A stretch of 64,000 nt of DNA from Lachnospiraceae bacterium. GTDB taxonomy: Bacteria > Bacillota > Clostridia > Lachnospirales > Lachnospiraceae. The notes beneath the pieces were generated by a model. That model had not been told where the DNA came from, did no database searches, and was given only the letters and a program-made list of their open reading frames with translations. The DNA lies in the NCBI GenBank assembly GCA_015057555.1, contig SVEC01000001.1:62001-126000 (forward strand). Direction: 5' to 3'. Shown one piece after another: positions 32,281 through 40,840 of the stretch. The translations under genes and the position numbers were made by a program. How positions within the stretch are numbered: position 1 is the stretch's first letter; each line of letters starts with the position of its first letter.

Positions 32281-34730
32281 TTGAATATCCAAATGGTGGA
32301 AAGAGTTATTTCTATGTTGTTGATCAGACAGCAATTATTGTGGATGAAGGAATTTGCAAATGTAGTTCGGAAGAAGATGCATTCCCTTACACTTTGATTA
32401 CTGAAAAGCAAAACTCTTATATGCATCGATATGGTAAGGTGTATAGATTCCTGCGTGAAGACGAGGATGCTATTGAGAGCTTTTTGGAGAATGCTGATGA
32501 CAATACAGACATTAATTTTTCTATATGCACAGTGAATCGTGAAGATGATTCAAATGCATCACCATTGGAGTTTTTGTTCGAAGAGAAATTTACAAATGTA
32601 TATGGCATGGAAGGTCTAAAATATTTAAGGAAGGAATATGGCGTTGTTGATAAGGACGGTCATAATTTCTTTCTTGATTATTATGCTCAAAAGGATGATT
32701 GTGGAGTTGCAGTAGAAGAAAATGGTGTGTCATATCACCATCCACAGATAATTGGAATTGACAGATATAGAAACCAGTTGCTAAAGCAAAATACCTGCAC
32801 AAATTGGGGCATTAAGCTGTATAGATTTTCTACAGAGGATTGTCAGTTTGATAACCGTATAGAGGATGATATTCGTACCTTCTTCGGAGATGATATAAGC
32901 AAATATGAAGAAAATGGATTGATTATAGATAGACCTGTGGAATTGTACGACCACCAGGTGGTTACCCTTCAGGCCATTGAGCAGAAGAGATTGGCGGGGG
33001 TAAAAACATTTTTGATTGTATTCCCAACGGCAAGCGGAAAGTCTAAGATTGTAGAAGAGGACATACAGGCATTTGCAGCGGGAAGAGAGAAGTTTAAGGC
33101 CTTGGTGCTAGCGCCAAATATAAATATTGTAGAAGACTGGAGACATAGGATAGAAAATTCCTTAAATAAATATAAGGACTGTATACAGGTAAAAACATTT
33201 GCGAACATAGTAAGAAACTATACGAACATTTCGCCAAATGAGTATGATTACATAGCAATAGATGAGGCCCATCATGCAGTGGCGCCTATGCTGAAGAGAG
33301 TGATACAGTATTTTACACCAGAGTTTATGATAGGACTTACTGCGACGGACCAAAGACCGGACAAGAAAAAACTGGAAAGTGTGTTCGGTAGCTACAAGAC
33401 TGGACTATCCTTGGTTCAGGCTATGGAAGAGGGAATAGTGGCACAGGCAAATGTGTATCGTGTAGAGACCAATATCAACTTAAGTCAGGTGCGATTCAAT
33501 GGAAAGGATTATGTGAATGCAGACCTGGAGAAGAGCATTCGTGTTACTTCCAGAAATGAGTTGATTGTAAATGTACTTAAGGAATATTTTTGTGAAGGTG
33601 AAGTAGCTAATCGTCAGGGTATTATATTCTGTGTAAACACTAAGCATACATTGGAGATGGAAAAGCTTTTAAATGAAGTTGGCATCAGTGCAAAATCCTA
33701 TACAAGCAAGACGAAGAATGCTGATAAAGTAATGGTGGATTTTAAGGATAAGAAGATTCGTTTTCTATGTGCTTGCAGCATGATTTCAGAAGGGTGGGAT
33801 TACCCGGAGCTTGGGATTCTTGTTATGGCAAGACCAACACTTTCTAAGGTGCTTTACTTGCAACAGATAGGTAGAGGCTTGCGTAAGACCGACACCAAGA
33901 AAAATGTATTCGTAATTGATGTGGTTGATGAGTATGGAGCTATGGCGAGACCATGTTCTATGCACAGTATATTTCAAAATGCTATGTACGTTCCATTTGG
34001 AAATATTACAAACAGGGCATACTCTGTGGGAGATATGATTGAAATAGACGGTATTATAGAACGAGTAGAACGTATAGTGGAAATTGATATCAATAGCTTC
34101 GAAGATAAGTATGGTGATTACCTAAGTCAGGAGCAGCTGGCTAGGGAATATTATGTCAGCACTGGCACCATAACAAGCTGGATAAAGAAGGGCAAGATTA
34201 AGCCTACAGTTTCCTATCCATTTGGTAATAAGCAGATATATCTATTTAGCCCAGAGGATGTAAAGAACATAAGAAATGAATTAAACATCCCAGAGCATAC
34301 CGAGGAAACCATCAAGAAAGACTTCTTTGATTTCTTGGCAGAAAGAGACTATTCACTATCTTATAAGATGCCATTTTTGCTATCATTTATTAAGAATATG
34401 AATTCCATAGGAGACGCAAATATAGAGACTGTATTAGATGATTATATTGCATTCTATGAGGATAGAATAGCGCGAGGTCTACCAGTAGATAGACCATCCT
34501 GCCCTTATAATGCAGAGACATTGAAGGATAGGAAAATGATAAAAACAAATATGCTGACCAACCCATTTGAGAAGTTTGAGAGAAAGAGATTCTTGTATCA
34601 TTCTAAGGATCTGGGTGTTATCTCTATGAACCATGCACTGTTTTCGAGGATGGGAGAGGAAGATTTTCAGAAGGTGAAAGAACAGATGCTGGAGGATGTG
34701 AAGAATTACTATAAGGATATGGGTGTGTAG
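32250..34730 (+). CDS. Nuclease-helicase fusion with MerR-like domain
   Basis: An 826-residue multidomain protein. Residues about 105-200 look like a VSR/DUF559-type PD-(D/E)xK nuclease (FLDYYAQ with Asp143, VAVEENGVSYHH with Glu156, then GIKLYRFS). Residues about 230-580 are a superfamily 2 helicase with Walker A FPTASGKS (258-265), IDEAHH (from 337), GLTATDQRPD, SEGWDYPEL and QQIGRGLRK. Residues about 630-685 (LSQEQLAREYYVSTGTITSW ... NKQIYLF) read as a MerR/excisionase-type DNA-binding domain. Nuclease, translocase and DNA reader in one chain next to a methyltransferase suggest a restriction-like or genome-defence role. Confidence 0.75.
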   Translation: MVKSLSPKEIVEYPNGGKSYFYVVDQTAIIVDEGICKCSSEEDAFPYTLITEKQNSYMHRYGKVYRFLREDEDAIESFLENADDNTDINFSICTVNREDDSNASPLEFLFEEKFTNVYGMEGLKYLRKEYGVVDKDGHNFFLDYYAQKDDCGVAVEENGVSYHHPQIIGIDRYRNQLLKQNTCTNWGIKLYRFSTEDCQFDNRIEDDIRTFFGDDISKYEENGLIIDRPVELYDHQVVTLQAIEQKRLAGVKTFLIVFPTASGKSKIVEEDIQAFAAGREKFKALVLAPNINIVEDWRHRIENSLNKYKDCIQVKTFANIVRNYTNISPNEYDYIAIDEAHHAVAPMLKRVIQYFTPEFMIGLTATDQRPDKKKLESVFGSYKTGLSLVQAMEEGIVAQANVYRVETNINLSQVRFNGKDYVNADLEKSIRVTSRNELIVNVLKEYFCEGEVANRQGIIFCVNTKHTLEMEKLLNEVGISAKSYTSKTKNADKVMVDFKDKKIRFLCACSMISEGWDYPELGILVMARPTLSKVLYLQQIGRGLRKTDTKKNVFVIDVVDEYGAMARPCSMHSIFQNAMYVPFGNITNRAYSVGDMIEIDGIIERVERIVEIDINSFEDKYGDYLSQEQLAREYYVSTGTITSWIKKGKIKPTVSYPFGNKQIYLFSPEDVKNIRNELNIPEHTEETIKKDFFDFLAERDYSLSYKMPFLLSFIKNMNSIGDANIETVLDDYIAFYEDRIARGLPVDRPSCPYNAETLKDRKMIKTNMLTNPFEKFERKRFLYHSKDLGVISMNHALFSRMGEEDFQKVKEQMLEDVKNYYKDMGV

Positions 34731-34757
34731 GCTTATGAAAGGTAAAAGGGGAGTATA

Positions 34758-36116
34758 ATGGTAAAAAGATCAGTTTGTTTATGTGATAACGAATTAATAG
34801 GTATTGAAACAATATATACCGTAGTTGGTGGTAAACAAATAAATGAACCTGAAAGATTGAAAGAAGTACGTGAAAAAAGTAATAATAATGAACTGTTTTG
34901 TTCGTGTGGGTGCGGTAAGAATGTGATACTGGTAGCAGGTGATAAAAATCTTCGAAAACAACATTTTAGGTTAAAGGGTAGTATGGATAACGAAGAGTGC
35001 ACGTATGTCTCTGAAGGAGTAGCGTCAGTTTATTCCAAGATAGTATTGAAATGTTGGTTGGATGATAAATTGATTACTAAGGATGTGCAATCGCGAGTTC
35101 CAATATATGAAGTTGGTGATGTTAATAGAAAATATGAATTTTCGTTTTTATCAAGAAATAAAGGAATCGCTGTTAGTTATTGTTATAATAGAGCAAATTT
35201 ATCTGATGAAAAGATAAGAATTTTGGAAAATAATGGGAATAATATACATATTACTTTTATTGTAGATATAAGTAATTCTGGTTGTAACGGGCAATATCCA
35301 GAAAGTCTAATGAAGGTGCAAGAGAAACAAGGATACTGCTTGCTTTTAGACGCTGATGGAATGGAGTATGATTCATCAAAGATGAAAGCTATATGCTACG
35401 CTAAAAATATATATGGACTTTGGGAAGAACTTGTAATTGCAGAAGGGGCTATAGATGATTTTTCAATAGATGATAATGGGAATATTATATATAGATGTGC
35501 GGAACTAAGTGTATTAAAAGACATAACATTAAGTAAATTTAATACAAAAAATGAAGAAGAACAAAAGCAAATAGCTTTAGAATTAGAGAAAAGGCAATTT
35601 GATGAAATAAGAATTTACGAGGAAGAACAAGAACGAAAAAGACAACATGAAGAATATATGAGAAAAATGAAAGAAGAGAAAGCGGAAAAGGAGAGATTGA
35701 GAAGAGAAAAAATAGAAAAGGCACAAATCGAGAAAAAACAGAGAGAAGAAGATTTCAATAAAAATATCACATCGGAAATAGTGCAACATAAGACACTTGT
35801 TTTTGATGGAGAGGGTAAAAGATGGTTGAATTGTGATTATTGTAAGAAATGGAAAACACAAAAAGACTTTGTTTCCTATGGTGGAAAAAATCATATGAAT
35901 GGTGGTACATGTTATGAATGTGATAAAACAAATCCAAATGCAAAAATGTATAAAACATATGCTGAAAAATCACAAAAAATAGTTCCAAAAAGTAAGTGCC
36001 CCAAATGTGGAGGAATGCTAAAAGAAAGAAATGGCAAATATGGACTGTTTTTAGGGTGTAGTAATTATCCCAAGTGTGATTTTACTGTAAAAAAAACTAA
36101 CTTGTATAATATTTGA
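34758..36116 (+). CDS. CoiA-like protein with coiled coil and topoisomerase-type zinc ribbon
   Basis: A 452-residue protein. Near residues 46-70 FCSCGCGKN, then KQHFRLKG, is the zinc and HFR signature of CoiA-like (competence/nuclease) proteins. Residues about 260-345 form a very charged coiled coil (EEEQKQIALELEKRQFDEIR). Two zinc modules follow: NCDYCKKW...TCYECD, and CPKCGG...FLGCSNYPKCDF, the latter the C4 finger of type I topoisomerases. It follows the helicase by 27 bases with RBS AAAGGGGAG, so it is likely the third member of that unit. Expected to bind or cut DNA. Confidence 0.7.
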   Translation: MVKRSVCLCDNELIGIETIYTVVGGKQINEPERLKEVREKSNNNELFCSCGCGKNVILVAGDKNLRKQHFRLKGSMDNEECTYVSEGVASVYSKIVLKCWLDDKLITKDVQSRVPIYEVGDVNRKYEFSFLSRNKGIAVSYCYNRANLSDEKIRILENNGNNIHITFIVDISNSGCNGQYPESLMKVQEKQGYCLLLDADGMEYDSSKMKAICYAKNIYGLWEELVIAEGAIDDFSIDDNGNIIYRCAELSVLKDITLSKFNTKNEEEQKQIALELEKRQFDEIRIYEEEQERKRQHEEYMRKMKEEKAEKERLRREKIEKAQIEKKQREEDFNKNITSEIVQHKTLVFDGEGKRWLNCDYCKKWKTQKDFVSYGGKNHMNGGTCYECDKTNPNAKMYKTYAEKSQKIVPKSKCPKCGGMLKERNGKYGLFLGCSNYPKCDFTVKKTNLYNI

Positions 36117-36173
36117 AAAACTATGATATTATTCATATGAATCAGATGATATAATGTAATATACAGTAATATT

Positions 36174-36651
36174 GTTGAGGATGAAAATATAATTGAAAAG
36201 CAAAAGCTGATTGATAGTTTTTTATCTTCATTAGATGGCACGAAAAAAGAGAAGTTACTTGAACAACTAGAAGATTATGTTCATGTTTTTTGGTACTATA
36301 ATAGAAGAAGTTAGATTGAATGGAAGAATCGCATTATATTGTGTTGCGGCAATAAAAGCGATGATGAGGACCAAATATAAGTGCCAATATGATGTGTGTC
36401 ATTGTACGTACTTAAGAAAAGGGGATGAGGGAATGACATCAGGAATGGAAAATTTGGACATTCTTGGGCTATTCCAAAAGAAGCAGGAACGCCCGTTGAT
36501 AAAAGAATTAAGTCAGAGAAATATAAGAAGTCTTAATTTTGAAAAATAAATTGAGTACTTTTAGGAGGATGATAGATATATGTACAGTAAGTATAGAATT
36601 AAAAGATGCTATAGAACCCAAAAGGATGATGTGACAAGGGAGCTTATATAA
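36174..36651 (+). pseudogene. Decayed gene remnants
   Basis: No intact gene is visible. A frame without a start codon (reading VEDENIIEKQKLIDSFLSSL, ending at 36314) and a second frame (GHSWAIPKEAGTPVDKRI, ending near 36540) look like pieces of real proteins broken by stops and frameshifts. A 23-codon frame with a ribosome site (ATG 36580) follows. I cannot name the parent genes. Confidence 0.4.
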
Positions 36652-36688
36652 AAATCCCTGAAAGCCTTAATTTATAAGGATTTAAGAA

Positions 36689-36744
36689 GATTTAAGGAGC
36701 TATAAAAACTATGATAAACATCCTATTCATCTGCCACGGCACTA
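36689..36744 (+). repeat. Phosphatase 5'-end repeat, copy D (att-like)
   Basis: A 56-base block matching copy B at 54 positions, with ATG at 36711 and the product start MINILFICHG. After TGCCACGGCACTA it diverges. About 60 bases further on, TTTACCACTGG and CCACTTTTGCAGG resemble the sequence at 40160-40190 beside the intact phosphatase gene, which suggests a related element end. Confidence 0.8.
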
Positions 36745-36862
36745 TTTTCCGAAATTGAAAAAGGCCTGTAAAATGGGCGTTTCCGGTGCAAAGGAGGTGA
36801 AGTTTACCACTGGTTTCCCACTTTTGCAGGAAGAAAAAATTAAATAGAGCTCAAACTCATAG

Positions 36863-36911
36863 ATGGCGTTCCGGCAAATAGGGCTGTTGGGATGCCATTT
36901 TTATTTTTATA
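36863..36911 (+). terminator. Intrinsic terminator upstream of the recombinase remnant
   Basis: ATGGCGTTCC pairs, with G-U pairs, with GGGATGCCAT, and TTTTTATTTTTAT follows. Confidence 0.7.
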
Positions 36912-36929
36912 TATTATTCCAGTTAAAAT

Positions 36930-37277
36930 ATGAACCACATGGATTTGCACAACGCCTACGAAAGCTACAAGCTTGGAATGACCGACAGAGAGACTTATCT
37001 GGAGCAGAGAAAGACCTACGAGCAGTTGCTTGTGTGCATGCAGGACAATATCGAAAAGCAGAAGGCAGTAGTTAGCAAGATGGCTCAAGTGGATCTGCCG
37101 GAAGTGGCCGGTTTTGAAATGCTGGAAGGGCAGATGAAACTGCAGAAATTGAATAAGGAAATCGTGGATGCTTTCGTGTCGGAGATTGTTGTGCATGATA
37201 GGGAGAGGATGGAGATAAAGTGGAAGTTTCGGGATGAGTTTTTGGAGGCGGAAAAGGGCGAAATTTGTAGTAAATGA
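36930..37277 (+). pseudogene. C-terminal remnant of a large serine recombinase
   Basis: A 115-residue frame preceded by an in-frame stop. It reads like the C-terminal part of large serine recombinases of Clostridia: a coiled-coil segment (YESYKLGMTDRETYLEQRK) followed by the family ending, IVDAFVSEIVVHDRERMEI and then WKFRDEF. The catalytic resolvase domain, zinc ribbon and most of the DNA-binding region are missing. It lies just inside copy D and is the only recombinase trace in the island, so it probably belonged to an element that integrated at the phosphatase gene. Confidence 0.7.
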
Positions 37278-37351
37278 TATGGAGATTAATGGGAGGGGGT
37301 GGTATAATTATTGTTGAGTGATAATTGAGATAAATGAAAGGGGCGATAGAA

Positions 37352-39778
37352 TTGTCATTTTTTGAAAAGAATTATAAAAATTTAATGCTATTGAGTCAAA
37401 ATGATTCAAAACAAGATGGATTTAGGAATGCACAATTAGGTGCTTTGTATTCTATTGGTGCGCATTTTTTTTATAATAGTGAGCCGGGCATAATTACAAT
37501 GCCAACAGGTAGTGGCAAGACGGCAGTTATTATGAGTGCTCCTTTTTTACTGCAAGCAAAACGTGTATTAATTATTACACCAAGTAGACTTGTGAGAAGT
37601 CAAATAGCAAATGATTTCTCTGAATTAAATACGCTTAATAAGATAGGCGCATTTAGAAAGGTAATTGGAAGAATCAAAGTTAAGGAAATTGAAACAGTTA
37701 TTAGCTTTGATGATGTAGAAGAATTGAAGAAATATGATGTAATTGTATCGGCTCCTAACAGTATAAAAGTAAGTAAGAGTGCAGAAATTCATATACCTGC
37801 TGATTTTTTTGATTTGGTAATTGCTGACGAAGCACATCATTCTGCTTCAGAATTGTGGGGACAAATATTAAGTTATTTCAGTTGTGCAAAGCAGATTTTA
37901 GTAACAGCGACTCCGTATCGAAGAGATCATAAAGAAATAAAAGGAAAATTTTTGTACAGTTATACAATGACACAAGCTTATAAAGATGGAATATTTGGTG
38001 AGATTGAGTTTTTGCCAGTAAATTCATTAGGAAATGCTGATGTTGCAATTGCTAAGGAAACAGAAAAACAGTTTTTAAAGGACAAGGAAAGTGGGTTGTT
38101 TCATCGAGTGATGGTAAGAACTGCTTCTAAGAAGAGAGCTGACGAATTGGTGAAAGTTTACGAAGAGAATACAGAACTGTGCCTTTTGAAAATAGATAGT
38201 GATGTGGCGTATTCTGAGATTCGAGCTACCATTAATAAGTTAAAATTGGGAGAAATAGATGGTGTTATTTGTGTTGATATGATGGGAGAGGGGTTTGATT
38301 TTCCTAATTTAAAAATTGCTGCTGTACATGCACCACATAAATCATTGGAAGTGACACTTCAGTTTATAGGACGATTTTCAAGGACAAGTGGTAGTAATAT
38401 AGGCAAAGCAAAATTCATAGCTGTGCCTAGCGAAATAGAAATAGAGGCAGAAAAGATATATGATTCGGATGCTGTATGGTCAGAATTGATTCCGCATATG
38501 AATGATCAAAAATTGATGCATGAGATTAATAATCGAGAGGTTATAAATAAAATTAAAAGTATACGGTCGGATGGAGAATACAAGGCGATTTCAGCAGGTA
38601 TTTTCAAACCATTTGCGCATTCGAAAATATATGATGTGTTTGGAGAAGTGGATTATAGTTTTCAATTACATGATTTTGAAAATGCTAAAGTTGTTAATGA
38701 GTTTAGGGAACCAGATACAAATAGTATTGTCTATTTATTAAAAGAGGACGTAAAACCTAAATGGATAACAGATAATCAAATAATGAATACGGAATACAAT
38801 TTAGTTGTTGTATACTATGATATGGTACATAAGTTATTACACATTAATTCTTCTATAAAGAAAGAAGAATTATATGAGTTAATAGCTGAAAAAATGGTTA
38901 AGAATGGTAAATACAAAAGAATTCCATCTTCATATTTAAAACGTGTATATAGAAATATGAAATCAATAGACTTTTTCAATATTGGCCTTAAGAGTGGAAT
39001 TAATAGTAGCAAAAAGGAAGATTATAGAATAATTGCAGGTCAAGGAGTTCATAAAGCGTTAACTGAGGAGTATGGAAGTACTTTTTTTAGAGGACATAGT
39101 ATGGCTGGTGGTACTGATCCTGAATTAGGTAAAATAACTATGGGATATAGTGCTGGGTCTAAGGTGTGGAGTAATGCGTATTTACAAATTCCCGATTATA
39201 TAATGTGGTGTAAACATGTATCAAAGCAAATTAGAGATAAATCTATTGTAAAAACAGGAACAGAATTTGATAATGTTCCGGATACAGAATTTATTACAAA
39301 ATTGCCCAAAGACTTTTTTGTTGTGTCGATAATATGGGATCTGTCAGTATATGAAGGCAATATCACACAATTATTAGATTGGGATAGAGGAGAATGTTGG
39401 CAATTATTAGATTTAGAAGTAAAATTCGTAGAGCAGATTAACGAGCATGAGTTTTCTTTTTTATTAGTAGCATCGGATAATCAAATAGAAATTAAATCAA
39501 CTATCTCTGATAAAGGTATGACCTTTTCTCTGTTAGCAGAAGATTCAGACAGATTTAGGGTTGTTGAACAATCCACAGCATATAACTTGTGTGACTATTT
39601 GAAATATTACCAACCTACATTCTATCTGACAGATTTCTCCGCTATTTGTAATAATGAATATTTTGCAGTTAATCAAAAGAATAGTATCATAAACACAGAA
39701 TGGTTTGAGCAGATTGATTGGAGTGAATATGATATTACAAAGGAGTTTAGGGAGAAGGATGTTTTCATGGGTGACTAA
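37352..39778 (+). CDS. Superfamily 2 DEAD/DEAH helicase, large accessory type
   Basis: An 808-residue protein. The helicase core has MPTGSGKTAVI (Walker A), ITPSRLVRSQ, VIADEAHHS, LVTATPYRRD, GVICVDMMGEGFDFP and LQFIGRFSRT. The C-terminal 400 residues match no domain I recognise and include an HGH-like FFRGHSMAGG. Start: TTG 37352 lies 8 bases after AAAGGGG. ATG 37334 is in frame but precedes that ribosome site and has none of its own. The downstream TOPRIM-nuclease fragment overlaps its end, so the pair may be the remains of a helicase plus OLD-like nuclease defence system. Confidence 0.75.
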   Translation: MSFFEKNYKNLMLLSQNDSKQDGFRNAQLGALYSIGAHFFYNSEPGIITMPTGSGKTAVIMSAPFLLQAKRVLIITPSRLVRSQIANDFSELNTLNKIGAFRKVIGRIKVKEIETVISFDDVEELKKYDVIVSAPNSIKVSKSAEIHIPADFFDLVIADEAHHSASELWGQILSYFSCAKQILVTATPYRRDHKEIKGKFLYSYTMTQAYKDGIFGEIEFLPVNSLGNADVAIAKETEKQFLKDKESGLFHRVMVRTASKKRADELVKVYEENTELCLLKIDSDVAYSEIRATINKLKLGEIDGVICVDMMGEGFDFPNLKIAAVHAPHKSLEVTLQFIGRFSRTSGSNIGKAKFIAVPSEIEIEAEKIYDSDAVWSELIPHMNDQKLMHEINNREVINKIKSIRSDGEYKAISAGIFKPFAHSKIYDVFGEVDYSFQLHDFENAKVVNEFREPDTNSIVYLLKEDVKPKWITDNQIMNTEYNLVVVYYDMVHKLLHINSSIKKEELYELIAEKMVKNGKYKRIPSSYLKRVYRNMKSIDFFNIGLKSGINSSKKEDYRIIAGQGVHKALTEEYGSTFFRGHSMAGGTDPELGKITMGYSAGSKVWSNAYLQIPDYIMWCKHVSKQIRDKSIVKTGTEFDNVPDTEFITKLPKDFFVVSIIWDLSVYEGNITQLLDWDRGECWQLLDLEVKFVEQINEHEFSFLLVASDNQIEIKSTISDKGMTFSLLAEDSDRFRVVEQSTAYNLCDYLKYYQPTFYLTDFSAICNNEYFAVNQKNSIINTEWFEQIDWSEYDITKEFREKDVFMGD

Positions 39779-40034
39779 AGGAAAAGAAATCGAGAACTAT
39801 TTACCAAAGAGTGCCTTGGAAACTATGTTAGAAATAACAATTCGAAAAGAATGTGGTCAATATAGTCTGTTTTCGGATTATGTTGAAAAGTATTATAAAA
39901 ATTTTTCGCATAAAAAAGTCCCGTTTGCTAATAAAATAAAAGAATATATAACGTTTGAAAATTCTATACGTATATTAGATTTAAAGAGTCAGATAGAAAA
40001 ACTGTACAAACAAATGAAAAAGTGGAATGGGTGA
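39759..40034 (+). pseudogene. C-terminal fragment of an OLD-like (TOPRIM) nuclease
   Basis: A 91-residue frame starting 20 bases before the helicase stop (AGGGAGAAGG upstream). It opens FSWVTKGKEIENYLPKSALE, which resembles the stretch after the TOPRIM core in OLD-family ATP-dependent endonucleases, where a REIENYL motif is followed by a helical tail. The ATPase and TOPRIM parts are missing, so it is either a remnant or a much-reduced partner. Overlap with the helicase suggests they were once coupled. Confidence 0.5.
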
Positions 40035-40194
40035 TTAGGTATGAGAGGTGGAATAATAAATATGCAAAGGATAACTGAGATATAGTACATAGAAAGTGCA
40101 AATTCTATATATGAATATTGATATGAAAAAAGTGTATTCCCCAGTGGTACGCCCCTGAACTTTACCACTTTTTTTACCACTTTTGCAGGGAAAG

Positions 40195-40338
40195 ATATGC
40201 CAAGATATGCCAGCATATGCCAAGATATGCCATTTTACCCCTATTTGGTGTCTGCCGTCCGGGTAGACTAACATCTTGAAAAAAGCCCGTATTTTCGGGC
40301 TCTTGCCACGATATGCCACCATATGCTATCATATGCCA
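40195..40338 (+). repeat. Helically phased ATATGCCA repeats before the phosphatase gene
   Basis: ATATGCCA occurs at 40195, 40205, 40215 and 40225, each exactly 10 bases apart, and again at 40311, 40321 (as ATATGCTA) and 40331, also 10 bases apart. Between the two blocks is a hairpin (GCCCG/CGGGC at about 40285-40300) with a T run on the minus strand, so it is a minus-strand terminator. One copy per helical turn points to cooperative protein binding on one face of the DNA. Confidence 0.8.
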
Positions 40339-40362
40339 AGAAACGAAAGGAAATTTGAAATT

Positions 40363-40839
40363 ATGATTAAAATATTGTTTGTGTGCCACGGCAACATTTG
40401 CCGTTCATCTATGGCAGAATTCGTCCTAAAGGACATGACACAAAAACTTCATATCTCCCACCTATTCCACATTGCCTCCTGTGCCACCAGCACTGAGGAA
40501 ATCTGGAATGGAGTAGGAAACCCTGTCTACCCACCAGCTAAAAAGGAACTAGCTAAGCACGGCATCTCCTGCGAGGGCAAGAGAGCAGTTCAGCTTCGCA
40601 AGGACGACTACAGTAAGTACGATTACTTAATTTGTATGGACTCTGCAAATGTTCGTAATTCCCTTCGAATCCTTGGAGGTGATCCTGATAACAAAATCAA
40701 GATGTGCCTAGAATTTGCAGGTATCAATCGTGATGTGGCAGATCCTTGGTATACTGGCAACTTTGAAGCTACCTACAATGATGTGGTTATGGGCTGTGAG
40801 GGCTTGCTACAGCACTTGAGAGAAATGGGAGAGATTTAA
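40363..40839 (+). CDS. Low-molecular-weight protein tyrosine phosphatase (site E, intact)
   Basis: A 158-residue phosphatase. The catalytic P-loop is VCHGNICRSS with Cys8 and Arg14 (CX5R), and the general acid is Asp127 in VADPWYTG. It removes phosphate from protein tyrosines; in Gram-positives such enzymes often act on capsule-synthesis kinases, though none is nearby. ATG 40363 follows AAAGGAAA. The frame extends upstream to 40276, but only through repeat and terminator sequence. The codons for Cys8-His9-Gly10 are TGCCACGGC, the core shared with the partial copies at 25.8-36.7 kb. The gene is intact although its 5' region appears to have been replaced by element DNA. Confidence 0.92.
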   Translation: MIKILFVCHGNICRSSMAEFVLKDMTQKLHISHLFHIASCATSTEEIWNGVGNPVYPPAKKELAKHGISCEGKRAVQLRKDDYSKYDYLICMDSANVRNSLRILGGDPDNKIKMCLEFAGINRDVADPWYTGNFEATYNDVVMGCEGLLQHLREMGEI

Positions 40840-40840
40840 T

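Noticed and set aside
37352-40034. Naming the helicase unit as Hachiman or Gabija.
   Set aside because: No DUF1837 partner is present, and the helicase is DEAH-type while Gabija uses a UvrD-like one with a complete OLD nuclease. Only a nuclease tail is visible.
40195-40338. A CRISPR array or plasmid iterons for the ATATGCCA repeats.
   Set aside because: The units are 8-10 bases without spacers, and there is no replication gene nearby.
25792-40839. A tRNA gene as the integration target of the island.
   Set aside because: No tRNA-like sequence was seen at either edge; the repeated sequence is the phosphatase gene start.
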